DNA of 64,000 nt, from positions 1 through 64,000 of the forward strand of contig JAFGSA010000023.1 of NCBI GenBank assembly GCA_016934855.1, written 5' to 3'. A program made the translations under genes and the position numbers. This DNA comes from Elusimicrobiota bacterium. Its GTDB lineage: Bacteria > CG03 > SLGR01 > JAFGSA01. The notes beneath the pieces were generated by a model. That model was not told the origin of the DNA. It saw only the letters and a program-made list of their open reading frames with translations, and searched no databases. How positions within the stretch are numbered: position 1 is the first letter of the stretch; each line of letters opens with the position of its first letter. This document shows positions 34,286 through 43,327 of the stretch, in pieces.

Positions 34286-34702
34286 TCACATTTTATAGTC
34301 CGCTTCGACCTTGATGGTTATCCCCCCTCTTGCCCGGAAAAACCCGGTCACTTTCGCTTCCCTGGGCCCGGAGGCTTTCACTATATCATCAAGTATACGA
34401 TTTATAATCTTTTCGGCAAACCCCCTGTAGTTCCTGAACGAGAAAAGGTACAGTTTCAGGGATTTGCTTTCGATGCATTTCCTGCCCGGGACGTACCGTA
34501 TGTTTATCCTGCCGAAATCCGGCTGTCCCGTCACCGGGCACAGCGCCGTGAACTCCTCGGTATCGAACTCCACGCTGTACCTTTTGCCGGGCGAAGGGTT
34601 ATCGAATGTCTCCAGCACCGCCTTGGCCGGATCGGCCGGGTAGGCCGTGCGCCCTTTTCCCAGTATAGTAAGCCCCTTATTATGAATGCACTTCTTCTTC
34701 AC
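34286..34702 (-). CDS. queF: NADPH-dependent 7-cyano-7-deazaguanine reductase QueF
   Basis: I choose the GTG at 34702, which overlaps the queC stop as GTGA. With this start the catalytic residues fall at C55 (ALCPVTGQPDF) and D62, the same numbers as in Bacillus QueF, and the substrate-binding block ESKSLKLYLFSFRN follows. The 138-residue enzyme reduces preQ0 to preQ1 in queuosine synthesis. It is the last gene of queD-queE-queC-queF. The last codon and the TGA stop lie within the downstream TTCACG repeat array, so the extreme C-terminus may have been changed by the repeat. Confidence 0.95.
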   Translation of the reverse strand: MKKKCIHNKGLTILGKGRTAYPADPAKAVLETFDNPSPGKRYSVEFDTEEFTALCPVTGQPDFGRINIRYVPGRKCIESKSLKLYLFSFRNYRGFAEKIINRILDDIVKASGPREAKVTGFFRARGGITIKVEADYKM

Positions 34703-35349
34703 CTGTCCGCCTCGACAAATCCCTTTTCGCGCAGCCGGCAGCTCTCGCATGTGCCGCATTCGGCTCCGGCATCATCAGGATCGTAACATGAAGACGTCAC
34801 CGAGAAATCCACTCCGAGCCTCCTGCCTTCCCTCACGATCATGGCCTTGCTCATCTTTATCAGCGGGGCTTTTACCGATACTTTGGTCTCCTTCTTTGTC
34901 CCGAGCCCGGCGGTCTTCTCGAAACTCTTCAGAAAATCCTCCCGGCAGTCCGGGTATCCCGAGTAGTCCCTCACGTTGGCCCCTATGAAGACCGAGCCGG
35001 CTCCGAGCACTTCTGCCCAGGCAACCGCGACGGAAAGGAATATCAGGTTTCTCGCGGGCACATAAGTCACGGGTACATCCTGGGATATCCCGCGCGGCAC
35101 CTCTATATCGTCGGTCAGCGCGGAACCCCCTATCTTCCTGAGGTCCAGGCCGAACTCCAGGTGTTTTTCCGAACCGTACTTTTCGGCCAGGCAGCGGGCC
35201 TTGTCTATCTCCACCCTGTTGCGCTGCCCGTAATCGAACGTGAGTGTGTATATATTGTAACCGGTCTCCCTGGCTATGGCCAGGCAGACCGCGGAATCCA
35301 TTCCTCCGCTCAATAATATTACCGCTTTTTTTTCTCCGTTACCTACCAT
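34699..35349 (-). CDS. queC: 7-cyano-7-deazaguanine synthase QueC
   Basis: The 216-residue ATP-dependent enzyme turns 7-carboxy-7-deazaguanine into preQ0 using ammonia. It has the PP-loop SGGMDS (14-19) and four zinc-binding cysteines, C188, C198, C201 and C204 (ECGTCESC). The length is typical of the family. It lies 6 bp behind queE and overlaps queF by 4 nt. Confidence 0.96.
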   Translation of the reverse strand: MVGNGEKKAVILLSGGMDSAVCLAIARETGYNIYTLTFDYGQRNRVEIDKARCLAEKYGSEKHLEFGLDLRKIGGSALTDDIEVPRGISQDVPVTYVPARNLIFLSVAVAWAEVLGAGSVFIGANVRDYSGYPDCREDFLKSFEKTAGLGTKKETKVSVKAPLIKMSKAMIVREGRRLGVDFSVTSSCYDPDDAGAECGTCESCRLREKGFVEADR

Positions 35350-35355
35350 TATCGG

Positions 35356-35982
35356 TCACTTTATCGCAAAAATCTTATGTATGTTCGGCTGGATCCGCGC
35401 GGACGGCATATATTCCTTCACCAGGTCGCCCAGCTCCTCGAAACTGATGCTGTTCTCTTCCGGCGAAAAAAGTATCTCCCCGGCTTTCGGGTCATGCTCC
35501 CTTACAAGATCGCGGCTCCAGAAAAAATCAGTCATGTCGGAAATGACGAATTTAAGCTCATCCTTGGGCCTGAGCATCTTGAGGTTCCTGAGATCCATCT
35601 TTCCCGTCTCCCCCGAAGAAGGAGTCTTCATATCAAGGATTATCTTTACTTCCTGCGGCAGGCCCGCTATATCCATGGACCCGTTGGTCTCTATCATCAG
35701 GCTGTATCTCCTGTAGAGGAGTTCCTCTATCAGGCTGACCGCCGCCGGCTGGATGAGAGGCTCCCCGCCTGTTATCACCACGAGCGGGCAGCCGAATTCC
35801 TCTATCCTGGATATTACCTCCGGGACCCCGGCGCTGAACCGCACCCGGCGCGCGTAGTCCGTGTCGCACCACGAACAGTTCAGGTTGCATCCCGCCAGCC
35901 GCACGAATACCGCCGGCTTGCCCACCAGGGACGTCTCTCCCTGTATGGAATAGAAGATATCGTAAAGTTTCAGCTCGTCCAT
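35356..35982 (-). CDS. queE: 7-carboxy-7-deazaguanine synthase QueE (radical SAM)
   Basis: I choose the ATG at 35982, which overlaps the queD stop as TGATG; a TTG one codon upstream is possible but less likely. The 208-residue enzyme carries the radical SAM cysteines C32-x3-C36-x2-C39 in AGCNLNCSWCDT, the family signature YSIQGET near the start, and a GGEP motif (VITGGEPL). It performs the ring contraction of 6-carboxytetrahydropterin to 7-carboxy-7-deazaguanine and needs a 4Fe-4S cluster and Mg2+. Confidence 0.95.
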   Translation of the reverse strand: MDELKLYDIFYSIQGETSLVGKPAVFVRLAGCNLNCSWCDTDYARRVRFSAGVPEVISRIEEFGCPLVVITGGEPLIQPAAVSLIEELLYRRYSLMIETNGSMDIAGLPQEVKIILDMKTPSSGETGKMDLRNLKMLRPKDELKFVISDMTDFFWSRDLVREHDPKAGEILFSPEENSISFEELGDLVKEYMPSARIQPNIHKIFAIK

Positions 35983-36344
35983 CAATCGTCTTCGGAATAC
36001 GCTGCCGAATAGTTTTCCGTCTCGAACACGGTCACGGAACAGACCGGTACTCCCTTCTCTTTTATCTTCCCGAATATATACCTGGCTATATTCTCGCTCG
36101 TAGGGTTTGTCTTGCTGAAAAATTCGACGCCGTTGAGGTCCCTGTGGTCGATGGTCTCCAGGACATCGTCAGTTATCTTCTTGAGCTCCCTGAAATCCAT
36201 GGCCATCCCGTTACCGGGGACGTCGGCAAACCCGGCGGTCACCTTGACCTTCCAGTTATGCCCGTGAACGTTCTCGCAGTTGCCCCTGTAGTTTATGAGA
36301 TGGTGGGCTGCCGAGAAGAATGATAGTACGCTTATTTTATACAT
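35982..36344 (-). CDS. queD: 6-carboxy-5,6,7,8-tetrahydropterin synthase QueD
   Basis: The 120-residue enzyme has the zinc-binding histidines H15, H27 and H29 (FSAAHHL and ENVHGHNW), C23 and the late glutamate in TVFETENYSA. It makes 6-carboxytetrahydropterin from dihydroneopterin triphosphate, the first committed step to queuosine. It is the first gene of the operon. The 70-bp gap upstream was checked for a preQ1 riboswitch and none was seen. A TATAAT lies only 3 nt before the ATG, too close to serve as an ordinary -10 box. Confidence 0.95.
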   Translation of the reverse strand: MYKISVLSFFSAAHHLINYRGNCENVHGHNWKVKVTAGFADVPGNGMAMDFRELKKITDDVLETIDHRDLNGVEFFSKTNPTSENIARYIFGKIKEKGVPVCSVTVFETENYSAAYSEDD

Positions 36345-36414
36345 TCGATTATAATACTTAATTTATCCGCTTTTTCAACTGGCCCGGCCGGCGGATTTTC
36401 GGGACTGGGAGTAT

Positions 36415-37593
36415 CTATTTACGCAGCTCGTCCAGGACGATGCTGTAGACCATGGGCTTCTTCTCGGCGGATATCCAGATGTTCTTCCCGTCCCACCCGG
36501 CCCCGCTTATGTTTACCCGGGCTATCTTCCCCGTGAAAAGACTGTATTCTTCATCGACAGAAAACGTGCCGGAATGCCTGTACACTTTCTTCAGGTCGCC
36601 GTCGACGGTCCAGACTGAACCGCCGTAGACGAAGATCCCTACGGGCGCGGGCCCCGGGCTTTTGTACCTGGCCTCCGTCTTCAGCGATTTTTCCAGGGGG
36701 AGAAGCTTGTATACCGCGTCTTCCTCCGCATCGCATACCCACAGGTATTTCCCGTCAAAGAACGCTGATACCGGGTCGGAACCGGGATAGGCGTAGGTCT
36801 TCTTCAGGGAAAGGTTGTCGTCGAGCCCGTGGTAGCTTATCTTCTTTGCCCACGAATCCAGTATCCAGATGCCGTCGCTTCCCCAGGCAAGTCCCGTAGG
36901 GTACATGTCCGGGAACGAATAATAGCCTGCCAGGCTGAGCTTTTTATCTATATTGTGCCTGTAGACCGTCTTGCCGTACCAGTCGCTTATCCACAGGTAC
37001 CTGCCGTCGAACATTATGGATGTAGGGTTGTTGTACGACACCAGGTATACGTGCTGCTGTCTCATGCGCCCCAGCATATAGTACCCGCCGGCCGCCAGGC
37101 ACGCGATAACAAGAAGGATCCATATAAAAACCGGCTTACCGGATTTCCGGCCGGCGGCCGCTTCCCCGCGGCGCTCCTGCCGGCTTTTCCCCGTAGCCTT
37201 ATCGAGCACGGCGTGGCTCCTCGCGTCCAGCGCTTTGGCGACTTTCCTGAGTATATCGTCGTTATCGAACGGCTTGGTGATGTAGTCCAGGGCCCCTATC
37301 TTCAGGGCATCTACGGCTACGTCCACGTGCGATTGGGCGCTGCACATTATCACGGGTATCACGGGATGGTTCTTCTTTATCTCGGTCAGCGTCTCGATGC
37401 CGTTCAGGACCGGTATCTCTATATCCAGGAGCACCGCGTCAGGGCGCTCGGATTCGACTTTCTCCAGCGCGCTCCTGCCGTCCTCCGCGGTTACCACGTT
37501 ATAGCCTTTAGCCGCAAGGATCTTGGAAATAAGTATGAGAAGCCCGACGTCGTCGTCTACTACGAGTATTTTAACCAGTTTCGGCTGATCCAT
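36415..37593 (-). CDS. Response regulator receiver fused to a membrane helix and extracytoplasmic propeller
   Basis: The 392-residue protein has a receiver domain (about 6-125) with acidic residues D13/D14, phospho-acceptor D57 (VLLDIEIP), and K107 (ITKPFD). A basic linker leads to one membrane helix (about 154-174), followed by a beta-propeller-like region (about 180-390) with repeats such as FDGRYLWISDWYGKTVYRHN and FDGKYLWVCDAEEDAVYKL. There is no DNA-binding or enzyme output. The gene overlaps the histidine kinase by 23 nt, so that kinase is the likely partner. The same propeller ends the protein at 55359. A receiver domain with a periplasmic sensor or effector is unusual. Confidence 0.85.
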   Translation of the reverse strand: MDQPKLVKILVVDDDVGLLILISKILAAKGYNVVTAEDGRSALEKVESERPDAVLLDIEIPVLNGIETLTEIKKNHPVIPVIMCSAQSHVDVAVDALKIGALDYITKPFDNDDILRKVAKALDARSHAVLDKATGKSRQERRGEAAAGRKSGKPVFIWILLVIACLAAGGYYMLGRMRQQHVYLVSYNNPTSIMFDGRYLWISDWYGKTVYRHNIDKKLSLAGYYSFPDMYPTGLAWGSDGIWILDSWAKKISYHGLDDNLSLKKTYAYPGSDPVSAFFDGKYLWVCDAEEDAVYKLLPLEKSLKTEARYKSPGPAPVGIFVYGGSVWTVDGDLKKVYRHSGTFSVDEEYSLFTGKIARVNISGAGWDGKNIWISAEKKPMVYSIVLDELRK

Positions 37594-39115
37594 CTTTCCT
37601 GAATATGCTCATCCTGGTTTTCTCGGGGCCGGAAGATTCTTTCGGTATCACAAAGATAAACGAGGTGCCCTTGTCTACTACGCTCTCCACCCATATCCTG
37701 CCGTCATGGGCCGCTATTATGCCCTCGACTATGGCCAGCCCGAGCCCGGTCCCCTTGTGCCCCTTTACTTTCTCCTTGGCCCCGGAGACCTGCTCGAACT
37801 TGGAGAATACCTTCTTCAGCGAGTCTTCGGGTATGCCTATCCCTGTATCCTTAACTTCCACCTTTATCATTTTTAGTCCTGAAAACGCCGCGGGAGCGAG
37901 GCCGAATACCCTTCTGGCCTGATCGCTGAGGCTGCCGGGATCGAAATCGCACGCGGATACCGTAACCGAGCCGCCCTCGGGGGTAAATTTCAGAGAATTG
38001 TTTACGAGGTTGGTTATGACCTGCTTCATCTTGTCCGGGTCCGCCGTTATCTCTCCCGCAGCGGCCGGGACTTCCACTCTAAGATCCAGCTTCTTCTCGA
38101 GAGCAAGCGGTTTCAGGAGCTGGACCGTTTCTGCGCATACGCTGCCGATATTAATTTTTTCCTTCTTTATCTCTATCATGCCGGCCTCGATCTTCGCCAG
38201 GTCCAGCACGTCATCGATGAACCGGCCGAGCCTGAGCGTATTGGCCGCCACGGTATTGAGGCATTCCCTCTGCTCCCGGGTTATCTGGCCGGTGCTCCCT
38301 TCAAGTATCAGGTTCACGTACCCTCTTATAGCGGTGATAGGGCTCCTGAGTTCGTGCGTGACGCTGGATATGAATCCCTGCTTCATATCGTCGAGCTCCT
38401 TGAGTTTCCCGGCCATTCTGTTGAGGTCCGCCGCCAGGTTCCCCAGCTCGTCACTGCTTTTCACATCGATCCGCGTGTCCAGGTGCCCCTGGCCGATGAG
38501 CGCGGCCCCCTTTTCCATCTTCCCGATGGGGACGGTCATCATATGGGCGAGCACGAGCGCCCCGGCAATACCCGCGATGAGCGCACCCGCGGCGATTACC
38601 AGGATCAGGTTCCTGGTCCTGCTTATATTCTTGCTTATGGCGGCGTCCATGACCTTCTTGGAGAAACCCACCTTCACGGTTGCCGTTCTCTTTGATTCTA
38701 TTAAAAGCGGGAGGCTTATCTCGAATATCTCCGTTCCCCTGTTGTTCTTATAAAGCTGCGTAAGGAGCGTCTCGCTGCGGAGGGCTTTCATGGTCGCGGG
38801 TTCCCGGTCGATCTTTCCCAGAAGCTCTATATCTGTATGCGCGAGTATCTCCCCCGACTGGTTTAAAAGTTCCGCGTATACGAGCGCCTCTACTTCTTTC
38901 ATCTGGTTCAGGTAATTTATAAGGATTATCTCGTTCTCGGTTATCAGGGACTCTTCGCTTATCTGCTCCAGCCCCTTGGCGATATTGATCTGCGCTTTCT
39001 CGAGCTCTTTCGTCAGGAGCCATTTTTCCGCGAAGAACAGCACTATGCTGACCCCCGTTATGACGATCATGACCAGAAGACTTGCGGAAATGCTTAATTT
39101 TGTCCTGAGTTTCAC
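37571..39115 (-). CDS. Membrane sensor histidine kinase (HAMP, HisKA, HATPase)
   Basis: The 514-residue kinase has a first membrane helix (about 8-28), an extracytoplasmic sensor region (about 30-165), a second helix (about 169-192), a HAMP domain (about 193-245), the dimerisation and phospho-acceptor helix with H254 (SSVTHELRSPITA), and an ATPase domain with N (ITNLVNNSLKF), G1 (DTGIGIP) and G2 (GTGLGLAI) boxes. It probably phosphorylates D57 of the response regulator with which it overlaps. It follows the WecB gene by 11 bp, which suggests a link to envelope state. The signal is unknown. Confidence 0.93.
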   Translation of the reverse strand: MKLRTKLSISASLLVMIVITGVSIVLFFAEKWLLTKELEKAQINIAKGLEQISEESLITENEIILINYLNQMKEVEALVYAELLNQSGEILAHTDIELLGKIDREPATMKALRSETLLTQLYKNNRGTEIFEISLPLLIESKRTATVKVGFSKKVMDAAISKNISRTRNLILVIAAGALIAGIAGALVLAHMMTVPIGKMEKGAALIGQGHLDTRIDVKSSDELGNLAADLNRMAGKLKELDDMKQGFISSVTHELRSPITAIRGYVNLILEGSTGQITREQRECLNTVAANTLRLGRFIDDVLDLAKIEAGMIEIKKEKINIGSVCAETVQLLKPLALEKKLDLRVEVPAAAGEITADPDKMKQVITNLVNNSLKFTPEGGSVTVSACDFDPGSLSDQARRVFGLAPAAFSGLKMIKVEVKDTGIGIPEDSLKKVFSKFEQVSGAKEKVKGHKGTGLGLAIVEGIIAAHDGRIWVESVVDKGTSFIFVIPKESSGPEKTRMSIFRKDGSAETG

Positions 39116-39126
39116 TTTATCGGTTA

Positions 39127-40290
39127 TTAACGGGTCTTTTTAGGCGGTTTCCAGTCACCGGGTCTTTTCTTTCTGAGTCCCAGCCAGTATTCTATGGCGT
39201 CCGCCGTCCTCACAGCGGCTCTCCCGTCGCCGTAAGGATTGACGGACCTGGAGAACCTCCTGTAGACTTCTTTTCTTTCAAGGATCCTCCTGCCCCATCC
39301 GTATATCTCCTCTTCCCCGGTGCCTATTACTTTTACCGTGCCGGCGGCTACCGCCTCTGGCCTTTCCGTGACTTTCCTCAGCACGAGCACCGGTTTACCC
39401 AGCGAAGGAGCTTCCTCCTGTATACCCCCCGAGTCGGTGAAACAGAAATGACAGTTCTTCATCAGCCAGACCATGTCCCTGTAGGAGACAGGCGGGACCA
39501 GCAGGAACCCGCCGTTTTTTCCCAGCATCTTCCTGACCGTGCCGTTTACGTTCGGGTTAAGGTGTACCGGATACACGAACCGCAGGTCCGGAAAATCTCC
39601 GGACAGCTTTTTGAGCGCCCGGCATATGTTTTCGAGCGGTTTTCCGAAATTCTCCCTCCTGTGCGCGGTTACCAGAACGAACTTTCTGCCCGGGAGCATC
39701 TTTCTGAGGGCGCTGTTTTCCGGGGCAAGGCCTTTCGACGTTATATGCTTTAAGGCATCTATCACTGTGTTTCCCGTTACGTACACGCTGCCCGGCGCGA
39801 CGTTCTCCCCCAGGAGATTCATCCTGTTGCCGCGCGTAGGCGCGAAATGGAGTGTGCACAGACTGTCGGTCAGCCTCCTGTTCTGCTCCTCGGGGAAAGG
39901 GTTATACATGTCGAACGACCTCAGGCCGGCCTCGACATGCCCCGCCGGTATCATGAGGTAATAGGCTGACAGCGCCGCCGCAAGCGTCGTGGTCGTGTCT
40001 CCGTGAACCAGCACCAGGTCCGGCTTCTCTTTCTCGTACACCTTCCTCAGCCCCTCCATGCACCTGGAGACTATCATGTGGAGCGTCTGCGACCTGGTCA
40101 TTATATCCAGGTCGTACTCGGGCGATATGCCGAAGAGGTCGAGCACCTGGTCCAGCATCCCCCTGTGCTGGGCAGTGACAGCGCTCTTCACGCCGAAGCA
40201 TTCTCTTCTTTTAAGTTCCGCGATGACCGGGGCCATCTTTATCGCCTCCGGCCGTGTCCCGAACACTACAAGTATTTTTTTCTTTCTCAT
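39127..40290 (-). CDS. wecB: UDP-N-acetylglucosamine 2-epimerase
   Basis: The 387-residue cytoplasmic enzyme interconverts UDP-GlcNAc and UDP-ManNAc, a precursor of surface polysaccharides. The family signature is clear: VFGTRPEAIKMAPV near the start, VHGDTTTTLAAAL, GHVEAGLRSF, PFPEEQNRRL, VTAHRRENFGKPL and DSGGIQEEAPSLGKPVLVLR. Its ATG overlaps the WecA-like gene by 4 nt, so glycan initiation and precursor supply are made together. Confidence 0.95.
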   Translation of the reverse strand: MRKKKILVVFGTRPEAIKMAPVIAELKRRECFGVKSAVTAQHRGMLDQVLDLFGISPEYDLDIMTRSQTLHMIVSRCMEGLRKVYEKEKPDLVLVHGDTTTTLAAALSAYYLMIPAGHVEAGLRSFDMYNPFPEEQNRRLTDSLCTLHFAPTRGNRMNLLGENVAPGSVYVTGNTVIDALKHITSKGLAPENSALRKMLPGRKFVLVTAHRRENFGKPLENICRALKKLSGDFPDLRFVYPVHLNPNVNGTVRKMLGKNGGFLLVPPVSYRDMVWLMKNCHFCFTDSGGIQEEAPSLGKPVLVLRKVTERPEAVAAGTVKVIGTGEEEIYGWGRRILERKEVYRRFSRSVNPYGDGRAAVRTADAIEYWLGLRKKRPGDWKPPKKTR

Positions 40291-41303
40291 AATAAAGTTA
40301 TCAGTACCGCTAAAAGGCCGAGTATCAGCGTCACATAATATATTCTAAATATTACTTTCCTGACATTCCAGCCCCGCCGGTACAGGAGCCTGTGATGGAT
40401 GTGGTCCCTGTCCGCCTCCATAAAAGGTTTTCTCGTGAATACTCTTCTGACAAGCGATATGAACGCATCGAATATGGGAACGCCGAAAATCAGTATCGGT
40501 ATGAACAGCGTAAGGGCCCCGGCGGTCTTAAGGATTCCGGTTATCGTTATCACCCCCGCCATGAATCCCAGGAGCAGGCTCCCGGAATCCCCGAGGAAGA
40601 TCTTGGCCGGGGGAAAATTGTATTTCAGAAAACCGATACAGCTGCCGCAGACGGCCAGGCTTATCACCGAAGCCAGCTTGAGCCTGTCCACCGTCATGGG
40701 TTCGGTCTGTATGTTTATCTGGTACAGAGTTATGACAAAAAATATCCCGGTGGCTATAGCCATAACTCCTGATGCAAGGCCGTCGATACCGTCGATGAGG
40801 TTCACCGAGTTTATAAAACCCGTTATCCACAGCACCGTGATTATCATCACGAGGTACAGGGGGATCTCCATGTAAGAGGAAAAAAACGGGATATTGAGTC
40901 CTTTTATCTTTATGCCGTACTGCATCACTATCATCGCTGTGATTATCTGGCCCAGGAGCTTGGTTGTCGGCGCGACCCCTTTCACATCGTCTACCATGCC
41001 GAGCACCATTATCACGATGGATCCCACCAGGATGCCTTCCAGCAGCCTCATGATATGCCCGGAATTTCCCGTAAGAAGCGCATTGAAGGCCGAATTGACG
41101 TTTTTCATGATGAATACCGTGCCGAATATCCCGATGAATATGGCTACGCCGCCCCACAGCGGGATGTCTTTGCGGTGTATCTTCCTGCCGGAAGGATTAT
41201 CCATGGCGTTGAACTTTATCGCAAAAGAGCCCACTATGGGCACGAAAAGGAGAGTCAGGAATAAAGACATGCCGAATACGAGGATGTAAAGTTCGAAATT
41301 CAT
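40287..41303 (-). CDS. WecA/TagO-type polyprenyl-phosphate sugar-phosphate transferase
   Basis: A 338-residue polytopic member of the MraY/WecA family. It has the catalytic and binding motifs DDVKGVAP (loop 2), NLIDGIDGLASG (loop 3), FLGDSGSLLLG, and the cytoplasmic DRDHIHHRL near the end that marks WecA/TagO-type enzymes rather than MraY. It transfers a sugar-1-phosphate, probably GlcNAc-1-P, to undecaprenyl phosphate to begin a surface glycan. It overlaps wecB by 4 nt. Repeat arrays fill the spacer upstream and end about 7 nt before the ATG; no ribosome binding site is visible. Confidence 0.9.
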   Translation of the reverse strand: MNFELYILVFGMSLFLTLLFVPIVGSFAIKFNAMDNPSGRKIHRKDIPLWGGVAIFIGIFGTVFIMKNVNSAFNALLTGNSGHIMRLLEGILVGSIVIMVLGMVDDVKGVAPTTKLLGQIITAMIVMQYGIKIKGLNIPFFSSYMEIPLYLVMIITVLWITGFINSVNLIDGIDGLASGVMAIATGIFFVITLYQINIQTEPMTVDRLKLASVISLAVCGSCIGFLKYNFPPAKIFLGDSGSLLLGFMAGVITITGILKTAGALTLFIPILIFGVPIFDAFISLVRRVFTRKPFMEADRDHIHHRLLYRRGWNVRKVIFRIYYVTLILGLLAVLITLL

Positions 41304-41310
41304 GTCACGT

Positions 41311-41449
41311 CAGCTTTAAGCTGTAAGTTGTAAGTTATAAGTTTTAAGATCTCCATTCAAATTCTGCTCATACAATACAAATTGATTCTTCTCATGGTCT
41401 TACAGCTTATAGCTTATAACTTATAACTATTTATCATCTGGCATCCGTA
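41311..41449. repeat. Inverted 7-bp-period arrays between upp and the WecA-like gene
   Basis: The left arm (41311-41348) has GCTGTAAGTTGTAAGTTATAA. The right arm (41398-41429) has CTTACAGCTTATAGCTTATAA, its inverted counterpart. They flank a unique core of about 50 bp, and a CATCTGG word follows. The upp stop is 2 nt beyond the last word. Confidence 0.85.
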
Positions 41450-41450
41450 T

Positions 41451-42089
41451 CTACTTCGTTCCGAATATCCTGTCCCCGGCATCGCCCAGCCCGGGCAGTA
41501 TGTAGCCGTGATCGTTCAGCCGCTCATCGATGGCGGCAGTATATATAGGTACGTCCTCGTGTTTCTTACGGACTTCCCGTATGCCTTCGGGAGCGGCAAC
41601 AAGGCACATTATCTTGATGTTCTTGGCGCCGGCTTTCTTGCATATATCGAGGGTTGCCGCCATAGTATGCCCGGTAGCAAGCATGGGGTCTATAAGTATG
41701 ACCAGCTGGCATCCGGAGATGTTCGCGGGGAGCTTCTTGTAGTATTCTATCGCCTCCAGGGTATCGGGGTCGCGGTACATACCTATATGCCCGACCCTTG
41801 CCTGAGGCATGACTTCCAGCACTCCGTCGACCATTCCTATGCCGGCCCGGAGTATCGGGATGAGGACTATATCGGAACTTTCCACCCTGACCCCGGCGCA
41901 GTCCATGTCCAGGGGGGTCCTTACTTTTATCCCGGAAGCTTTTATGTTCCTGGTCACCTCAAAAGCCATCAGAGTCGAGAGTTCCTTTAGAAGAACCCTG
42001 AAATCCGTGCTTATCGTCGAGACATCCCTCATCCTCGTCAGCTTGTCCTGCACTAGCGGATGATCGACTACTATAGTATTTTCCATCAT
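41451..42089 (-). CDS. upp: Uracil phosphoribosyltransferase
   Basis: The 212-residue salvage enzyme makes UMP from uracil and PRPP. It has the PRPP-binding loop VILIDPMLATGHTMAA and the uracil-binding C-terminal region GYILPGLGDAGDRIFGTK, and begins VVDHPLVQDKLTRMRD as usual. The start is one of two consecutive ATG codons behind AAAGGA; the second (42086) gives the better spacing. It is the last gene of the long operon that begins with rplM, 11 bp behind glyA, an order shared with Bacillus. Confidence 0.96.
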   Translation of the reverse strand: MMENTIVVDHPLVQDKLTRMRDVSTISTDFRVLLKELSTLMAFEVTRNIKASGIKVRTPLDMDCAGVRVESSDIVLIPILRAGIGMVDGVLEVMPQARVGHIGMYRDPDTLEAIEYYKKLPANISGCQLVILIDPMLATGHTMAATLDICKKAGAKNIKIMCLVAAPEGIREVRKKHEDVPIYTAAIDERLNDHGYILPGLGDAGDRIFGTK

Positions 42090-42100
42090 CAGATCCTTTA

Positions 42101-43327
42101 TTATTCAACCGGGAATCTGCCGCACAGGGACATGATTCCTTTCTTCACTTCGGCTATCGTTTTCTCGTCACGGTCTTTCAGCACCCTGGATATGAATTGC
42201 CCGATCTGCCTTACCTCGTCCGCACCCATGCCCCTTGTAGTAAGGACGGGCGTACCCAGTCTTATGCCCGATGCGATAAAAGGCTTCTGAGGATCGTACG
42301 GTATTGTGTTCTTGTTGGCTATTATCCCGGAACGCTGCAGCAGGGCCTCCGCGTCCTTTCCCGTGACGTCTATAGGCCTCAGGTCTATGAGTATTATATG
42401 GTTATCGGTGCCGTCGGTCACCAGCTTTATGCCGTTTTCCATGAGCGTTTCGGCAAGTACGGCGCTGTTCGAAACGACTCTCTTTATGTATTCCCCGAAC
42501 TCGTCGGACAGCACTTCTTTGAAACATACGGCTTTTGCCGCTATAACATGCATCAGCGGCCCGCCCTGGTTGCCGGGGAATACAGACCTGTCGATGTCTT
42601 TAGCGTATTTTTCCCTGCACATTATCATGCCGCCGCGCGGTCCCCTGAGCGTCTTGTGGGTGGTAGTCGTCACTACGTCGCAGTAAGGCACCGGATCGGG
42701 ATGGCACCCTTTCGCCACAAGACCCGCTATGTGAGCGATATCGGCCACAAGGTACGCCCCGGCCTCATCAGCTATTTCCCTGAACTTTTTAAAATCTATA
42801 GCCCGGGGATACGCCGAAGCGCCGCAGACTATGAGCCTGGGTTTTTCCCTGAGCGCGATCTCCCTGACTTCGTCGAAGTCTATCCTGCCCGTTTCCCTGT
42901 TCACGCCGTACGGCACTATTTTGAAATGTTTCCCGCTGAAATTCAGAGGATGCCCGTGGCTCAGATGCCCGCCGCACGAAAGGTCCATTCCCATCAACGT
43001 ATCTCCCACCTCTATCAGGGCGAGATAAGCCTCCAGGTTGGCCTGCGTGCCTGAATGAGGCTGTACGTTAACATGTTCGCATCCGAATATTTTTTTAGCC
43101 CTTTCTATCGCGAGCGTTTCAACGACATCCACGTTCTCGCAGCCGCCGTAATACCTTTTACCGGGATACCCTTCTGCATACTTGTCCGTAAGATGCGATC
43201 CCATAGCCTCGATGACTGCCGGCGAAGTATAGTTCTCGGAAGCGATCATCTCGAGGTTGTTCTGCTGACGTTCTTTCTCCCTGGCTATGGCATCGAAAAC
43301 ATCCCTGTCTTTAGTCTTTAAGCTCAT
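42101..43327 (-). CDS. glyA: Serine hydroxymethyltransferase
   Basis: The 408-residue PLP enzyme interconverts serine and glycine with tetrahydrofolate. It shows [25 protein letters not shown], the PLP lysine in [16 protein letters not shown], and the late [18 protein letters not shown]. Length and motifs are standard. It overlaps the upstream phosphatase gene by 17 nt and is followed by upp. No glycine riboswitch is near, as expected for an internal operon gene. Confidence 0.97.
   Translation of the reverse strand: MSLKTKDRDVFDAIAREKERQQNNLEMIASENYTSPAVIEAMGSHLTDKYAEGYPGKRYYGGCENVDVVETLAIERAKKIFGCEHVNVQPHSGTQANLEAYLALIEVGDTLMGMDLSCGGHLSHGHPLNFSGKHFKIVPYGVNRETGRIDFDEVREIALREKPRLIVCGASAYPRAIDFKKFREIADEAGAYLVADIAHIAGLVAKGCHPDPVPYCDVVTTTTHKTLRGPRGGMIMCREKYAKDIDRSVFPGNQGGPLMHVIAAKAVCFKEVLSDEFGEYIKRVVSNSAVLAETLMENGIKLVTDGTDNHIILIDLRPIDVTGKDAEALLQRSGIIANKNTIPYDPQKPFIASGIRLGTPVLTTRGMGADEVRQIGQFISRVLKDRDEKTIAEVKKGIMSLCGRFPVE

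Noticed and set aside
36345..36414. Possible preQ1 riboswitch before queD
   Set aside because: The 70-bp gap was read for the preQ1-I hairpin and A-rich tail and for other known forms; none fits. The TATAAT seen there is only 3 nt from the ATG and cannot be a normal -10 box for it.
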